A stretch of DNA of 64,000 nt. Source: Symbiodinium microadriaticum. Its lineage: Eukaryota > Sar > Dinophyceae > Suessiales > Symbiodiniaceae. Location of the stretch: the NCBI GenBank assembly GCA_001939145.1, contig LSRX01000814.1:122283-186282 (forward strand), read 5' to 3'. The translations under genes were made by a program, and so were the position numbers. Shown here piece by piece: positions 35,845-45,929 of the stretch. Each line of letters starts with the position of its first letter. The first letter of the stretch is position 1. The notes under the pieces are model-generated. The model ran no database searches and was not told the origin of the DNA. It saw only the letters and a program-made list of their open reading frames with translations.

Positions 35845-35910
35845 CCCAGATGGGGCTTAAGCCTACGGTTTAGGGTTTAGGGTTGAGGGTCCCAGATGGG
35901 GCTTAAGCCT
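35845..35910. repeat. telomeric block between perfect 20-bp direct repeats
   Basis: cccagatggggcttaagcct occurs at 35845-35864 and again at 35891-35910. Between them is a 26-bp block of TTTAGGG-type repeat. This resembles an insertion with target duplication or break repair using telomeric sequence. Confidence 0.7.
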
Positions 35911-36949
35911 GAGGGTCTAAGGATTTCAGGGCTTCAGGGTCTGAGATTTAAGGGCTTGCGGGAATTGTGGGGTTTCGAGCTTTGCGGGGATAAGGGTCTC
36001 CAAGGGCTTTCGTGTTGGAGGTCGGAGTGGGCTTCAGGGCTCAAGGATCAGAGTTCGGACTTTGCGTTCTGGGCTCGGGGCTCCTGGCGCTGAAGGAGAA
36101 TCGCGGCTTATCTTAGATCAGCTCCCAACAAACTGGCCTGCACGGGCAAAGCACATTTACCAGAAGTCGCTGGACCTTCTGCAGTTCTTTCACAGCATCT
36201 GAGAATCTCGAGCCCCTTCTTTTGAATAGGCCAAGACGGCCAAGACGTGAAGCCCTGAACCCTGAATCCGAAGATTCTACTTGACCTCATAGAAGGCGCA
36301 GAGTCGGCGCGAGAGAACCTTGCAACTTGGTCTTTGCAGTCTCTGAGTTCGAAGGGCTCGATGTGTGCTTCAGATCATCGAGTGCCCTCTTTCGGTTTCG
36401 GCATGGGCTGAAGCGCAAGCGAGGGCGGGTCTGGCGCACTCAAGGTTCTGTGAACCCAGCCAAGGAGCCCAGGACATGAACTCCTCAGACATTCGCCGAT
36501 CCCTTTCGTCCATGGCACCCGCCTGGCCCACCAAGGAGACCTTGTTTCTGCAATACCGAAGTTCTTCATCTCCAATCAACGACGCGCAGTGCTGCCAAGT
36601 GGCACCCTCGGCAGTATGCGGGATCCTGCTGCAAGGTTTGCTTCGCTTAGTTTAGGGCGGCATGCCGGACCGGGTCTTTCAAGTTTCCAGCTCGGCTCAA
36701 AATCTCAACTCCTCAACCTGTTCACTAGGAACCTTCAACCCCCCAGGGAGAGCAAGAGAGACGAAGCTCGCTTGAGGCTTGCCTACACCACAAAGCCCGC
36801 GATAAAGCGGAGAGCCTAACTTTGAACCCTTCCACCACTCTCCCCGAAGCCCGACGAAGGCAAAGCTGAAGCCACAGGCCTGAGGATGCTTCCCGTCTTG
36901 CTGTGCCTTGCTGCTGAAGACAGTTTCGGGGCTCCGGGCCAACTAGGGG

Positions 36950-38765
36950 CAGAAGTTTGCGTGCCGGCATTTTTGGCCCGGTACTTTAGCCAACCCTCAT
37001 CCCAAATTTCGACCATCAAAGAAGTCGTTCTCCCCATGGCTTCAGATGAAGATCTGGGGCTGCTCCTGCAGCGACAAACCCCATCTGGACCTTTCTCTTT
37101 CTCGGGGTTTGACATGCCTGAACACAGAACATGAAATCCCACCCGAGGCAAGCTTGTCAGCAAGACCGAAACCGATTGCCCTTGCAGCCCAGCTGCGCAC
37201 TCTTGGCGCCGAAGGCCTCGCAACAAGGAAGGCTGACTTGGTGCTTTGATTTAGGCCTGGGCATACCCATGCTATGAATCCCAACGAACACCAGCACCGA
37301 GCTTCAAAGCTTCACGTGCCCTGGCCCCTTGCAGCTCGAAATCCTCCAACGCCCGCCTCAGGGCTGTAGGACAGCAAGTCGACCACAGCGGTGACGTGCT
37401 CGTCGAACTCCTGTCTTGGGTATACGCGGAACGGGCTTACCTTCCTACCTAACCCTTCCAAACCCAAGGCTGAGACGCGAGAGCGGCTTTCTGGCTTTCT
37501 CCAACCCGATGCCTTGAGAGCCGTGAAGTCCGGAGGCAAGTCTTTCTTGCGGACGATCGGCTTTTTCTCCTGGCTCGGGATCTAGTCAACAAAAGACTCG
37601 GTTCAGATCCAAGGAGCAAGACGACGCGACAAAGACCCGGTAAAGCAACGTAGCAACACAACTTGGGCGCTAAAGTGGGGCACGAGCCTTGCATCCCGAG
37701 CCTCGGCCTTGGCCAAGCCTTGTCCAGCCCTGGTTTTCCCACCGGGTCCCCGCCTCCTCCTTTTCCGGCTCGGACTCGGAGCCGTAGAGCTCGGGATCGT
37801 ACCAGCTCCTCAGCGCTCCGGCCCGAAGCACCGTAGCGGCGTCTCTGAGCCGTGAATCTTTGTGGTCCAAGGTCCAAGGCACACCGCCGACAACGGCCTA
37901 ACGCTACCGGAGAAGACCTGAACAAAACTGGCTAGGATTTTCGGAGGATGGGTGCGGGAGTGTCAGAACATGATGGACCACAACCGGGGCCCCAAATAGC
38001 AGGTAGGATCCTTCATGAAACAGTTCCCCCAATTGTAGCGGCAAGCATCGACTCTGACTTGGTGTCTTCGATCTCTGGCTTGGCTCCATCTGCCTGATCC
38101 GAAGGGCCGAACGCTGCGAAGGCATGGCTGGTCTAAGAGGTTCTTAAAGACGTGCCTCATCAAGCTTGAGACTTGGGGTATATGGTCAGGAGAATCCCCG
38201 AACAAGTTTCGAGAGCTTCGCTAACGGAATTGGGTGGCTCTGCTTGCGGGCGGTTGTCGACAGCTGCTCAGACCGTTGGGCCTTCCGGGTCGCTCTGCGG
38301 CTAAACTTTTCTTCAGAAAAGCACTGGCCATGCAAAGTCTCCTGGGCAGTACATCCCAACCCTGAATCACCTCGAACCGTCTATGAGCCTGGTTTACTAG
38401 GAGCCCGAGCCCGAGAACCGCGATCTCGAGTCCCACGACATGACTGCTCGGATACAGCCACGGCAAATGAGTACTGGCACCGTAGAAACTTGCAGGGATG
38501 CCCTTACTAAGATCTCCCCGTGGCCTCGTCCGGCTCGTCCGCGATGGCTGGTGCATCGGGGGCTCGGAGTTCCTTTCGGCTTTCGCTTTGAAGTTCCACG
38601 TTCTACGGACTCCATGAGGAAAGCAGTCGGCTCTGGTAAATCTGGTATCTTCGGTCTGGGAAGCAGCAGAACCCAGCCCATACGGTCCTTGATGCGCGTC
38701 ATGTTCTCCAGGCCAAGGTAAGCCTCCCAACTGAGGGTGTTTCCCAGTTCTGTCAGACTCAGCAA
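36950..38765 (-). CDS. set of minus-strand exons, one unassigned gene
   Basis: Several short minus-strand segments read as convincing protein: 38765-38640 (SWEAYLGLENMTRIKDRM), about 38110-37963 (two frames compete: VDACRYNWGNCFMKDPTC or LQLGELFHEGSYLLFGAP), 37882-37740 (RAGALRSWYDPELYGSESE), 37585-37312 (KKPIVRKKDLPPDFTALKAS, then YPRQEFDEHVTAVVDLL) and 37135-36950 (TTSLMVEIWDEGWLKYRAKN). Their order and strand fit one multi-exon gene, or the 5' part of the KS gene downstream. Splice joins were not resolved and no domain is recognised. Confidence 0.4.
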
Positions 38766-39185
38766 ACAGGAAAGCCCCCTAAAAGATTCGGAGCTGCCTG
38801 CTCCGTCTCCTTCCGGAGCCAGCCCACATCCTGCGATTCAGCCCCGCAAGGCTGCAGGCATTTAGGGATGTAGGATAACCTCACTGGTAACTTACAAATA
38901 GCCGGAGATAACCGACTTACCGAGTCCCAGGCCCGCGACGCTTTTGCAATCGTTCAGAGCACGCTTCAGAGACGAGATCTTTGGGGCTTTGAGGCTTAAC
39001 CGAGCCGGGAGAGTTTGGAGTTTCAGAGCCAGCGATTAAAAATCTCCGAAAGTTGAAAGTATGACCGCGCAGTGTCCAGCACCACAGCGCTGTCACAAGA
39101 ACACTCCTGCAGCACAAATCACCCCCTTACCCCGCAAGCTATACAACCCAAACCCTAAAATACGAACCCCCAGACCCTTGAAGAG

Positions 39186-39413
39186 CTAAACTCCCAAAAA
39201 CAACTCCAAGGCCTCCAGCTTCGCCGCGTTCTCCAGGGCCTCCTCAGCCCGCCGCGGCGAAACGCCGGCGCGGCGGACCACGCAAGCGCCTCGGGCGACC
39301 AGCGCCTCACCAAGGGCCAAGAACAGAAGGAGCTTCCGAGCTTTCTGGGAAGCAAACTGCTTCAGGGTTGCTGTATAAGGCTCAGGTGGGCGAACATATA
39401 GCGGGCGGACTCC
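39186..39413 (-). CDS. probable terminal exon, unassigned
   Basis: After a good acceptor (cgtttcag) at about 39414 the minus-strand frame reads about 75 codons to a TAG at 39186. It begins GVRPLYVRPPEPYTATLKQ, continues with a hydrophobic helix (KLLLFLALGEALVARGACVV) and ends in an Ala/Glu/Leu helix. Composition and acceptor support a real last exon. The family is unknown. Confidence 0.45.
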   Translation of the reverse strand, partial: GVRPLYVRPPEPYTATLKQFASQKARKLLLFLALGEALVARGACVVRRAGVSPRRAEEALENAAKLEALELFLGV

Positions 39414-39472
39414 CTGAAACGAATTGTACATGTTAACGGCATCAACTATCAGCTCTCCCTAGCATGTCGCGA

Positions 39473-39650
39473 AATTATCACTTCACTACTGAGCCACAGA
39501 CTTCCCACAGCCTGATTAAGTTACCACGAACATATCACCGCATACTCACTGAGTGTATCACCAATTCATCGCATATGTATCACGGCTGCACGAAACGTGC
39601 ACTCATTTACCACGAACTAGTAAACACTCATTCATTACATGAAATGTCAA
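39473..39650. repeat. degenerate TATCAC/TACCAC-containing repeat
   Basis: Short phrases of the type tatcaccgcatactcactga, tatcaccaattcatcgcata, tatcacggctgcacgaa and taccacgaac recur every ~25-35 bp in an otherwise unstructured, AT-leaning stretch. It looks like a decayed minisatellite. Confidence 0.4.
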
Positions 39651-40011
39651 CACCACCTCACCAGTCGCCTGACCTTGTACCCTTAGTCGTTCAACGGAGA
39701 CTGCCTCGCACAGGCAGTTGAGCATCTGCATGGCCTGTCGCGTCCAGCAACTGAAACGATTAAGGGCAGTTGCGACCTCATTATCACCCAGTCAACTGTG
39801 CTCCCACAGGAGACTTGCAACTGGATAAAACGCACAGTTACTTTTCTGAATCTCGAAGTAGGACAGCAAAGGCGCCTGAGGCTTTACACCAAAGCTTCTC
39901 TGCACCTCTCGCAATCCCGCATCAGCGATTTAGGTCCCCACCCCGCCTCGCGCTGGCGCTGGGAAACATTGAAGTCCTCCGGCCATTCGACATCGGCCTC
40001 GGCTCGTCGGC

Positions 40012-40480
40012 TCGGCGTGGGCCAGACGGATCTTGTGAGGAGGATCTTAGACGAATTGAGGCGTCATGGAGAAGGCCCGGCCGAATCGAAACAGCAAAAC
40101 CGTTGACCAGGGCACCCGGTCCAGGAGCGGCGGCTCCTAGGAGCTCGAGTGTCGGTCATCTATAACCTTTCGCTCTTCAAAACCTTGGGCTGCTCGACAT
40201 GGATTAAAGCCACGTAAGCCTGAAGCTCGAAGCCCGCGACATGCCTTCCTCCCTGACACTAAACCCTGAGACCCCTCTCACGGCTTTCCAGGTCCTCGTC
40301 GACTGCGGCGACCTGGCGTGGCAAGGAGCAACAGCAACAGGTTCTGAGATTGCGCGGGAGGTGGCCTCGAGCCTCGGCCGCAGCCCCCAGAACTTCAAAC
40401 TCTTAGAAGCCGGTTCCCGTCGCGCCTCCTCCGTCTCGGCCATGTCAGAGCTCAAGCGCAGGAGGAGAAGAGTTCCACGA
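40012..40480 (+). other. coding-like segments, strand uncertain
   Basis: The plus strand reads VGQTDLVRRILDELRRHGEG at about 40012-40106 and, after a ggctttccag acceptor, VLVDCGDLAWQGATATGSEI onward at 40290-40480. The second segment also reads plausibly on the minus strand from an ATG at about 40443 (MAETEEARREPASKSLKF). GC-rich DNA makes both frames open. Confidence 0.3.
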
Positions 40481-40974
40481 AGGGTATTTTCTGCTGAGAA
40501 CCGGGTCTTTCCAGGCTCGTAAACAAAAACTCTCTGGTGCAGGTTTGGAGGTGTGGTTCAAGCGAGTTATCTGAGGCTTTGGGAGTAGTTCCGTGCACGG
40601 AGTCGAGTGGAGTTGATGCCGGTAGGGCTACGTCTGATATGCTGAGCAAGCCCCGTATCTAATGCCAGTCATGTACAGCCGCAGCTCTGTTGAAAGCCCA
40701 AGCTGGCTGCAGTCAGCGGCCGCATGAGGAAACCGCATGTCGTCGCAACCCTTTTCAAGTCAAGCGACCCTCAATACTGGACCTGAAGCAATCACCAAAA
40801 GAATCGTGGAAAAGACATAGCATCAGTGGCTGCTCTGTAACCCCAGGAAGGTGAAGCAGACAGCAGCAAACCACCACAAGATCTGGGTTGCACAGCGTCG
40901 TTTATGACGCCAAAGCTCTGATGATGCGGACACCCTGCACTGGCCGAACTGTGCCTGCCTGCATGACAGATTTA

Positions 40975-41470
40975 CGAGCTTGCAGAAATTCCACCCATAC
41001 TTTCATTGCAGGATAAAGCGCCCGACTCTTCGTGCTTGAAGCCCCTAAGTCCGCCTTCCTCGAGGGAGGAATCCTCAACCACTCCGGCAGGTCCAGGGTC
41101 TGCGCAGGTGGTTCTATCTTCGGGCTCGTGCACTTTGTGGTTTGGGGTTTCGGACTTCGGGCGTTTAGAAGTTGAGAGTGTTGGGCTTCGGGGATGCCTC
41201 CATGCTCTTCTTGTCGACACGGTAGTGGAAGCCATCCCGATAGATGGTTACAACCTCGGGAGGGTACAGTCTCGGCGCTTTGATTTCAGCAAGCTTCGCA
41301 TTGCCGTGGACCTGAAGCCTTCGACTCCAGAAGTATCCTTTAGATCTTCTGGGCCTAGATAGCTCTGTGGTAAGAAACCCGCTGGCCCCGTCCGAAGATC
41401 CCGTCAGTGCATACATGTGCATACCACGAGGAAAAACTCGTGCGACACCTTGCTTCGGGTTCTTTATGTT
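40975..41470 (-). CDS. minus-strand exons, unassigned gene
   Basis: A long coherent segment at about 41470-41170 reads GVARVFPRGMHMYALTGSSD, then AKLAEIKAPRLYPPEVVTIY and RDGFHYRVDKKSMEAS. About 41130-40975 reads an acidic segment (GVVEDSSLEEGGLRGFKHEE). The regular mix of residues and lack of low complexity argue for true coding. No domain is recognised, and exon limits and start are unknown. Confidence 0.45.
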
Positions 41471-41889
41471 AAGCCTGGTAAGAATCTTACTATTTAGGGT
41501 CCATACTAGGCTCCCGCACTTTCCGATGCCACCACATGTGGTTGAGATCCCGAGTCTTTGGAATTCCGTCCCAGGGCCATGGCGGCTGCGCTGCCGGAGA
41601 CTGAGAAACAGCGGCCGTTGCGCCTCGGCCACGACACTTCAAAACCCCTTGGGGGCTCTCCAGCACTTCAAAAACACTTTAGAGCTTAGTTATAGGGTTC
41701 AGGTAGTGTTTTGCGACGGCCATGCAATGGGCCACAGATACCGGGGAAAAATCTGTGCGCGCAAGTGCAGATTAAGGCGGTGTAGAGTTACTCTTTCAGC
41801 AGGGAGCGAGGGTGGAGCGTTACGGAAAGAGCAACGGCGTGAGCCTCAAACCCTTCCGAGTTTGGGGCTGATCGTCCGACAGCTCCTCC

Positions 41890-42968
41890 CCGTGCCGAGG
41901 CATTGCGGCTGCAAAACCAAATCTCACGCCCGTCGACATGACGAACCCAGCGCTCAAACGCAGAGCAGACACGAGGGTCATGCAGCAACAATGCCTAAAG
42001 ACATTTTAGGGGCAGGAAGAATGACGTTGTAGCGGATTGCAGCAATCACAAGCTGCAGTCTCTGTCCTCGACGCCCTCGAGCTGCAGCATGTCCCCAGGC
42101 CTCTGGCAGTCAAAGCGCAGACAGACACCTCTCCACTCCTTTCAAGCCGAAGCCCACCCGAGAAGTGTAGGACGAGGGGGCCCCTAACTTTTCCCTTTGC
42201 GGTTTAAGACTCTTTAAGATCTCTTGTCTGGGACCCCCGGCCCAGCGGTCTGAAACATGGCGGCCCATCGGCCGTGCAGCTGCAACTGACCACAAAGCTG
42301 GGATCTGGGATCCGGCAGACGGTTTAAGGCCGTTTACGTAGGGCCATTCAAGTTTGTAGGCTTCGTGTTCTCGTCTTTGGGGTCACGAGCGAGGCGAACG
42401 GTGATCCCTAGAATGGAACGAGCTTATGTTCGAATCGAACGTGAGCCACTGGATGGACTCTAAACGTGTGTAAACCAGGTCTGGCCTCGTCTGCAGCATC
42501 CTCGTCACTTTGGGCCCTTGGCTGGACCGAGACTTCGTGTCTCGCTTGAATGTGGTCATCCACCAAGTCTGCAACAGTAGCTAGCTGCTGCCTTCCTCAA
42601 GGACTGAACTGGGGTCTACGACTCCATGCTCAGATATTGAGCATTCTCCAGGCGGGCGGATGGCCAGTTCTGACATGGCACGGACCTTTTGGATTCTACG
42701 TTCGTGTCTCGAGTTAACACTGCACCATCAACACGACGTCTGAAATCTCAATCCCGGCGCACTTTAGCCGCTCAAGACCCGGAAAGGTTGGGGTTCTGTG
42801 GGCAAAGGCACAATGGGACGCGGGTCGTCCAGGGAGCTGCCGTGCGCAAACTGCAGGAATCATACTGAGTTCACAGCACAGACCCAAAATCCGGGTGCCC
42901 GGCATGGTGATGCTCATCCGCAGCAACAACGTGTCATATGGGTCATCATCTGCCAACAGCGTTGGCAA
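41890..42968 (-). CDS. further minus-strand exons, unassigned gene
   Basis: Candidate exons: 42968-42868 (ADDDPYDTLLLRMSITMPGT..., followed by a GTATGA donor), 42790-42714 (GLERLKCAGIEISDVVLMVQ), 42566-42390 (after ctgttgcag; two frames open, one reading GPKVTRMLQTRPDLVYTRLE) and 41995-41890 (LLHDPRVCSAFERWVRHVDG). They lie upstream of the exons at 40975-41470 on the same strand and may form one gene with them. No family recognised. Confidence 0.4.
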
Positions 42969-45008
42969 AGTGGTGCGGACAGCCGAACTTCAAAACCCTG
43001 GCTTCTCTAAACCTTGGCTTGGGGTACATGCTGACAATGGTTTCTCGTAGTTTTCGCTGAGCGCCCCAAAAGGTTATCCGGAATGTGGCACCGCATGGCT
43101 GGCCGGGGCCACCGCATCACTTTCATCGCTGAAACACGGAGGACGTTTTCCGCCAATCTGTCGAAACGGCCCTGGTATCTAAAGATGTACTGCCGCAGTC
43201 TTCATGCCTGACACATCTGTTGTACTCTGACAGGGCATGAAGTTGAGCAAGCTGCTGGCCGTGGGCGTTCACCGCGGTCCTTTAGCCGGCAAGACATGAC
43301 AGCCTCCATTTCGGATGCGGTCTGCGCGGGTCAGTTGGTTAAGTTTGTCGCTTGCTGCGGGCTACATCCCATGGCAGCAAGAAAACCGCAGGGTGCTTGA
43401 CTTTAAGGCTGATGAGGTCGCGTAACGACAGTATCACTCTCGTTCAAGTCGGGCTCCTGAGTGCTTCGCTTCGCAATTCTCCTTCGAGTCTTCAACACCA
43501 AATTTATCCGACTTGGTCCCATGATCCTTCAGATTCAAGCAGGCATGTAAGAAGGCACCCTGCGAACTCTACAGCCGCACCTTCTGGAACGGTATCCTGC
43601 TGCTCGATACCTGCACACAAGTTTGGGGGCTTATAAGGGGTTCCAGGAACGTGGTTTCAAGTTCCTTGCGCCACCAGGTCCACGAGCCTTCTCACGGGCT
43701 GAGTGCTGGGTGACAGGCGGTGCAGACTATCGCCAAGGGGACTGTTACCAGTCGTGAGAACTTGAGTAACTTGGGCAAAGACCCAGCAAACTGCAAACCC
43801 TGATGTTATCCGCACCTCGATGGTACCGCACTTCACAGCGTATTATAACTGCCTTCAGCGTGGCGGCGGAGGGCTCATGGAACCATTCAGGACACGGCTG
43901 GGGAATTGGATGAATCTGAAACCGCATGGCCCCACACCCGAACCCGGAGCCTGCGGATGCCCGAATCTAGAGCCCTCAGCATCTGCGAGTGAGGCCTGGA
44001 GTCCTAACCTTCTACTGGCTGTAAAAAAGAGACTGCATGCGACAATAGTCTGAAGGACCCTGGTTTTTGAAAAGCGTGTAAATATGTAGAGGGAGAGTGT
44101 TCCGACTCCGGGGCAAATCTCAGGACAAGCAAACATGCGTGATTGTGGTCCGCACAGCCGGCCTCTTCTGTCATGGCGATTGCCGACTGCTTAGGGAAAG
44201 AACAGAGCAAGGCGCTAAATCTACTTGTAGCAAGCTTGCAGCACCCGACTACTCTGCTTGCTGAACTCGGCATACACGCGGCTCTTGTAGTCTCCTGCGG
44301 TTCCTACGAGACTGTTCGGTCCTAGTCGTCCGAGTCATCGTCCTGTTAGGCTCATGTATCCTTGGATCCTTATCTTCCGTTCTTGCTCTTTCTTCTTTCG
44401 GGCAAGCGTTGAAGGGCCTTTCGGCTCAGCTCTTGGTCATCTTGCAGGCTTCAATGCGCAGTGACCCGTCGAGCCGACCGCCCGCAGACTTCATGAGGGC
44501 TGAGAGGATTTCGGGCTTCGAGGGGTTAGCCAAGCCAAAGCCAGGAGCGGACCAGGAATGGACCAGACTGCTCGCTGCTTGCTGCCAATGCTTTGGCTCG
44601 GCAGGGTATGAGAGCGAAGAACCACAAGAAGTGCTGTCTTGCAACTGTAAAACCGCTCCACCATGTACTAACCCGACCATGTTGGAATTATTCTACTTGA
44701 TGTTGCTGTAGACATCTCGCTCATGGTTGCAACAACAATCAGCTGTGGAGTGGTGTTTAGACAACGCCTTGCTCTGTGCTTCTTGAAACCAAGCCCGCAT
44801 CTTTGGACTTCTGTCAGCTTCCAAGGGCCCAAAAGCCCGACAAGCTGCCTCCATCGAAGGCTGTGAAGGCTATGCGCTAGTTTACAAGAAGCTGACCATG
44901 AAGCTGTGTTCAGGGTGGCAGCTCAAAGCAAGGCATCCCACTTCTCGTTCAACCCTTTCTCACCTGAGGAGGTGTAAGCCCCCAACTGATTCTTCGTCCC
45001 TCGTCCGG
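42969..45008. other. mostly non-coding with isolated exon-like pieces
   Basis: Minus-strand pieces at 43900-43820 (SAATLKAVIIRCEVRYHRGA) and about 44560-44426 (NPSKPEILSALMKSAGGRLD, ending in a stop) read like protein, as does a plus-strand piece at about 44165-44320 (MAIADCLGKEQSKALNLLVA). None has an assignable domain. Confidence 0.3.
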
Positions 45009-45911
45009 CTAGGGCTCGGCACCTGCCTTGCCCGCATCTGAGAGCAAGGCTTCCAGACTCACCTCCGTGTCGCTGTGCAATCGGAGCACTCGATCACCAG
45101 GGAGGAGTAGTCGCAAAGAGTGGGCTGGTATGCCAACTTCCTCCTGTATGCGGTAGCAAAGGCTCTCCACAAAGCCGGTGGCTGCAACGTCCACACACAA
45201 TGTTGCAAGGTGCTTGCCACTGATCTGTGTGGCACTTATCTTGGCATATCCTTCTCTGGCCTCGTCCTTCTCCAAGGTCAAGTTGGCCAGCACAGGCTTG
45301 GCATCCTCATTTACCCAGAGCTGTCGGCATTTCAGCTCCTTATCGAACAAGGACGAATCACCATCTAAAGTAATCTGTTGCTGGTACACAACTCGACCAG
45401 ACTCGTCGAGCAGCTGCACCGTGTGGCCACACAGACGCATCCGATGGTCATACTCATCATCAGACATGTTAAAGATAGCAAAGCTCTCCACATTGGTTGG
45501 CCTGGCTAGCTCCACTTCGAGCCAGCCATCGTCTGCATGCGCAGTGTGATTCACACGGCCCCAACGGTTGCCATCGATAACCAGACGGGCTGGTCCATAC
45601 CCTTCACCAGTACCATGCATGGAGGACTGGCGAGCCTGGCCTCCATTCGTTTGCAAAGCATGATTGATGCCATCGCACCCATAGATCTCAATCTGGTTCA
45701 CATGGATAGGATTAGAAGCACTGGATTGGTTTATCCGGAGCTTCTTGACTGCGAACCAGCCTAGCTCCTCACCCTCAGGACCCACCTGATTCTTTACGAA
45801 GCGCTTGGGAAGACCGTCGAAAGAAGTCGAGGCCATTGGCTGCTGCTCCAAGGCCTCCTCGCTACAAATCTTCCGAAACGGCCACACATGGACCATGCAT
45901 GGCAGGGACAT
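45009..45911 (-). CDS. discoidin-like domain plus ubiquitin-like domain protein
   Basis: A clean minus-strand frame of about 300 codons ends in TAG at 45009. In-frame ATGs lie at 45911 and 45836. Numbering from the first open codon (45920), residues ~54-195 match the F5/8 type C/discoidin-fucolectin pattern: a strand-rich opening (FAVKKLRINQSSA), then GGQARQSS...GPARLVIDGN, DDGWLEVELARPTNVESFAI and YDHRMRLCGHTVQLLD. Residues ~238-295 resemble a ubiquitin fold (VESLCYRIQEEVGIPAHSLR then LLLPGDRVLR). Discoidin domains bind sugars or lipids; ubiquitin-like domains mediate protein contacts. No signal peptide is seen, so the protein is probably intracellular or its 5' exon is missing. Confidence 0.65.
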   Translation of the reverse strand: MSLPCMVHVWPFRKICSEEALEQQPMASTSFDGLPKRFVKNQVGPEGEELGWFAVKKLRINQSSASNPIHVNQIEIYGCDGINHALQTNGGQARQSSMHGTGEGYGPARLVIDGNRWGRVNHTAHADDGWLEVELARPTNVESFAIFNMSDDEYDHRMRLCGHTVQLLDESGRVVYQQQITLDGDSSLFDKELKCRQLWVNEDAKPVLANLTLEKDEAREGYAKISATQISGKHLATLCVDVAATGFVESLCYRIQEEVGIPAHSLRLLLPGDRVLRLHSDTEVSLEALLSDAGKAGAEP

Positions 45912-45929
45912 GTTCGGCACATGGTACCC

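Larger units (their letters stand above)
34450..36949. other. non-coding DNA rich in telomere-like words
   Basis: No convincing exon. Many degenerate CCCTAAA/TTTAGGG fragments occur (near 34690, 34970, 35025, 35680, 35870), plus words such as gggcttcagggt at about 35930-36050. Five-prime exons of the KS gene could be hidden here. Confidence 0.4.

Noticed and set aside
43330..43375. tRNA-like phrase ggtcagttggttaag
   Set aside because: No B-box or matching acceptor stem follows; not a tRNA or clear tRNA-derived SINE.
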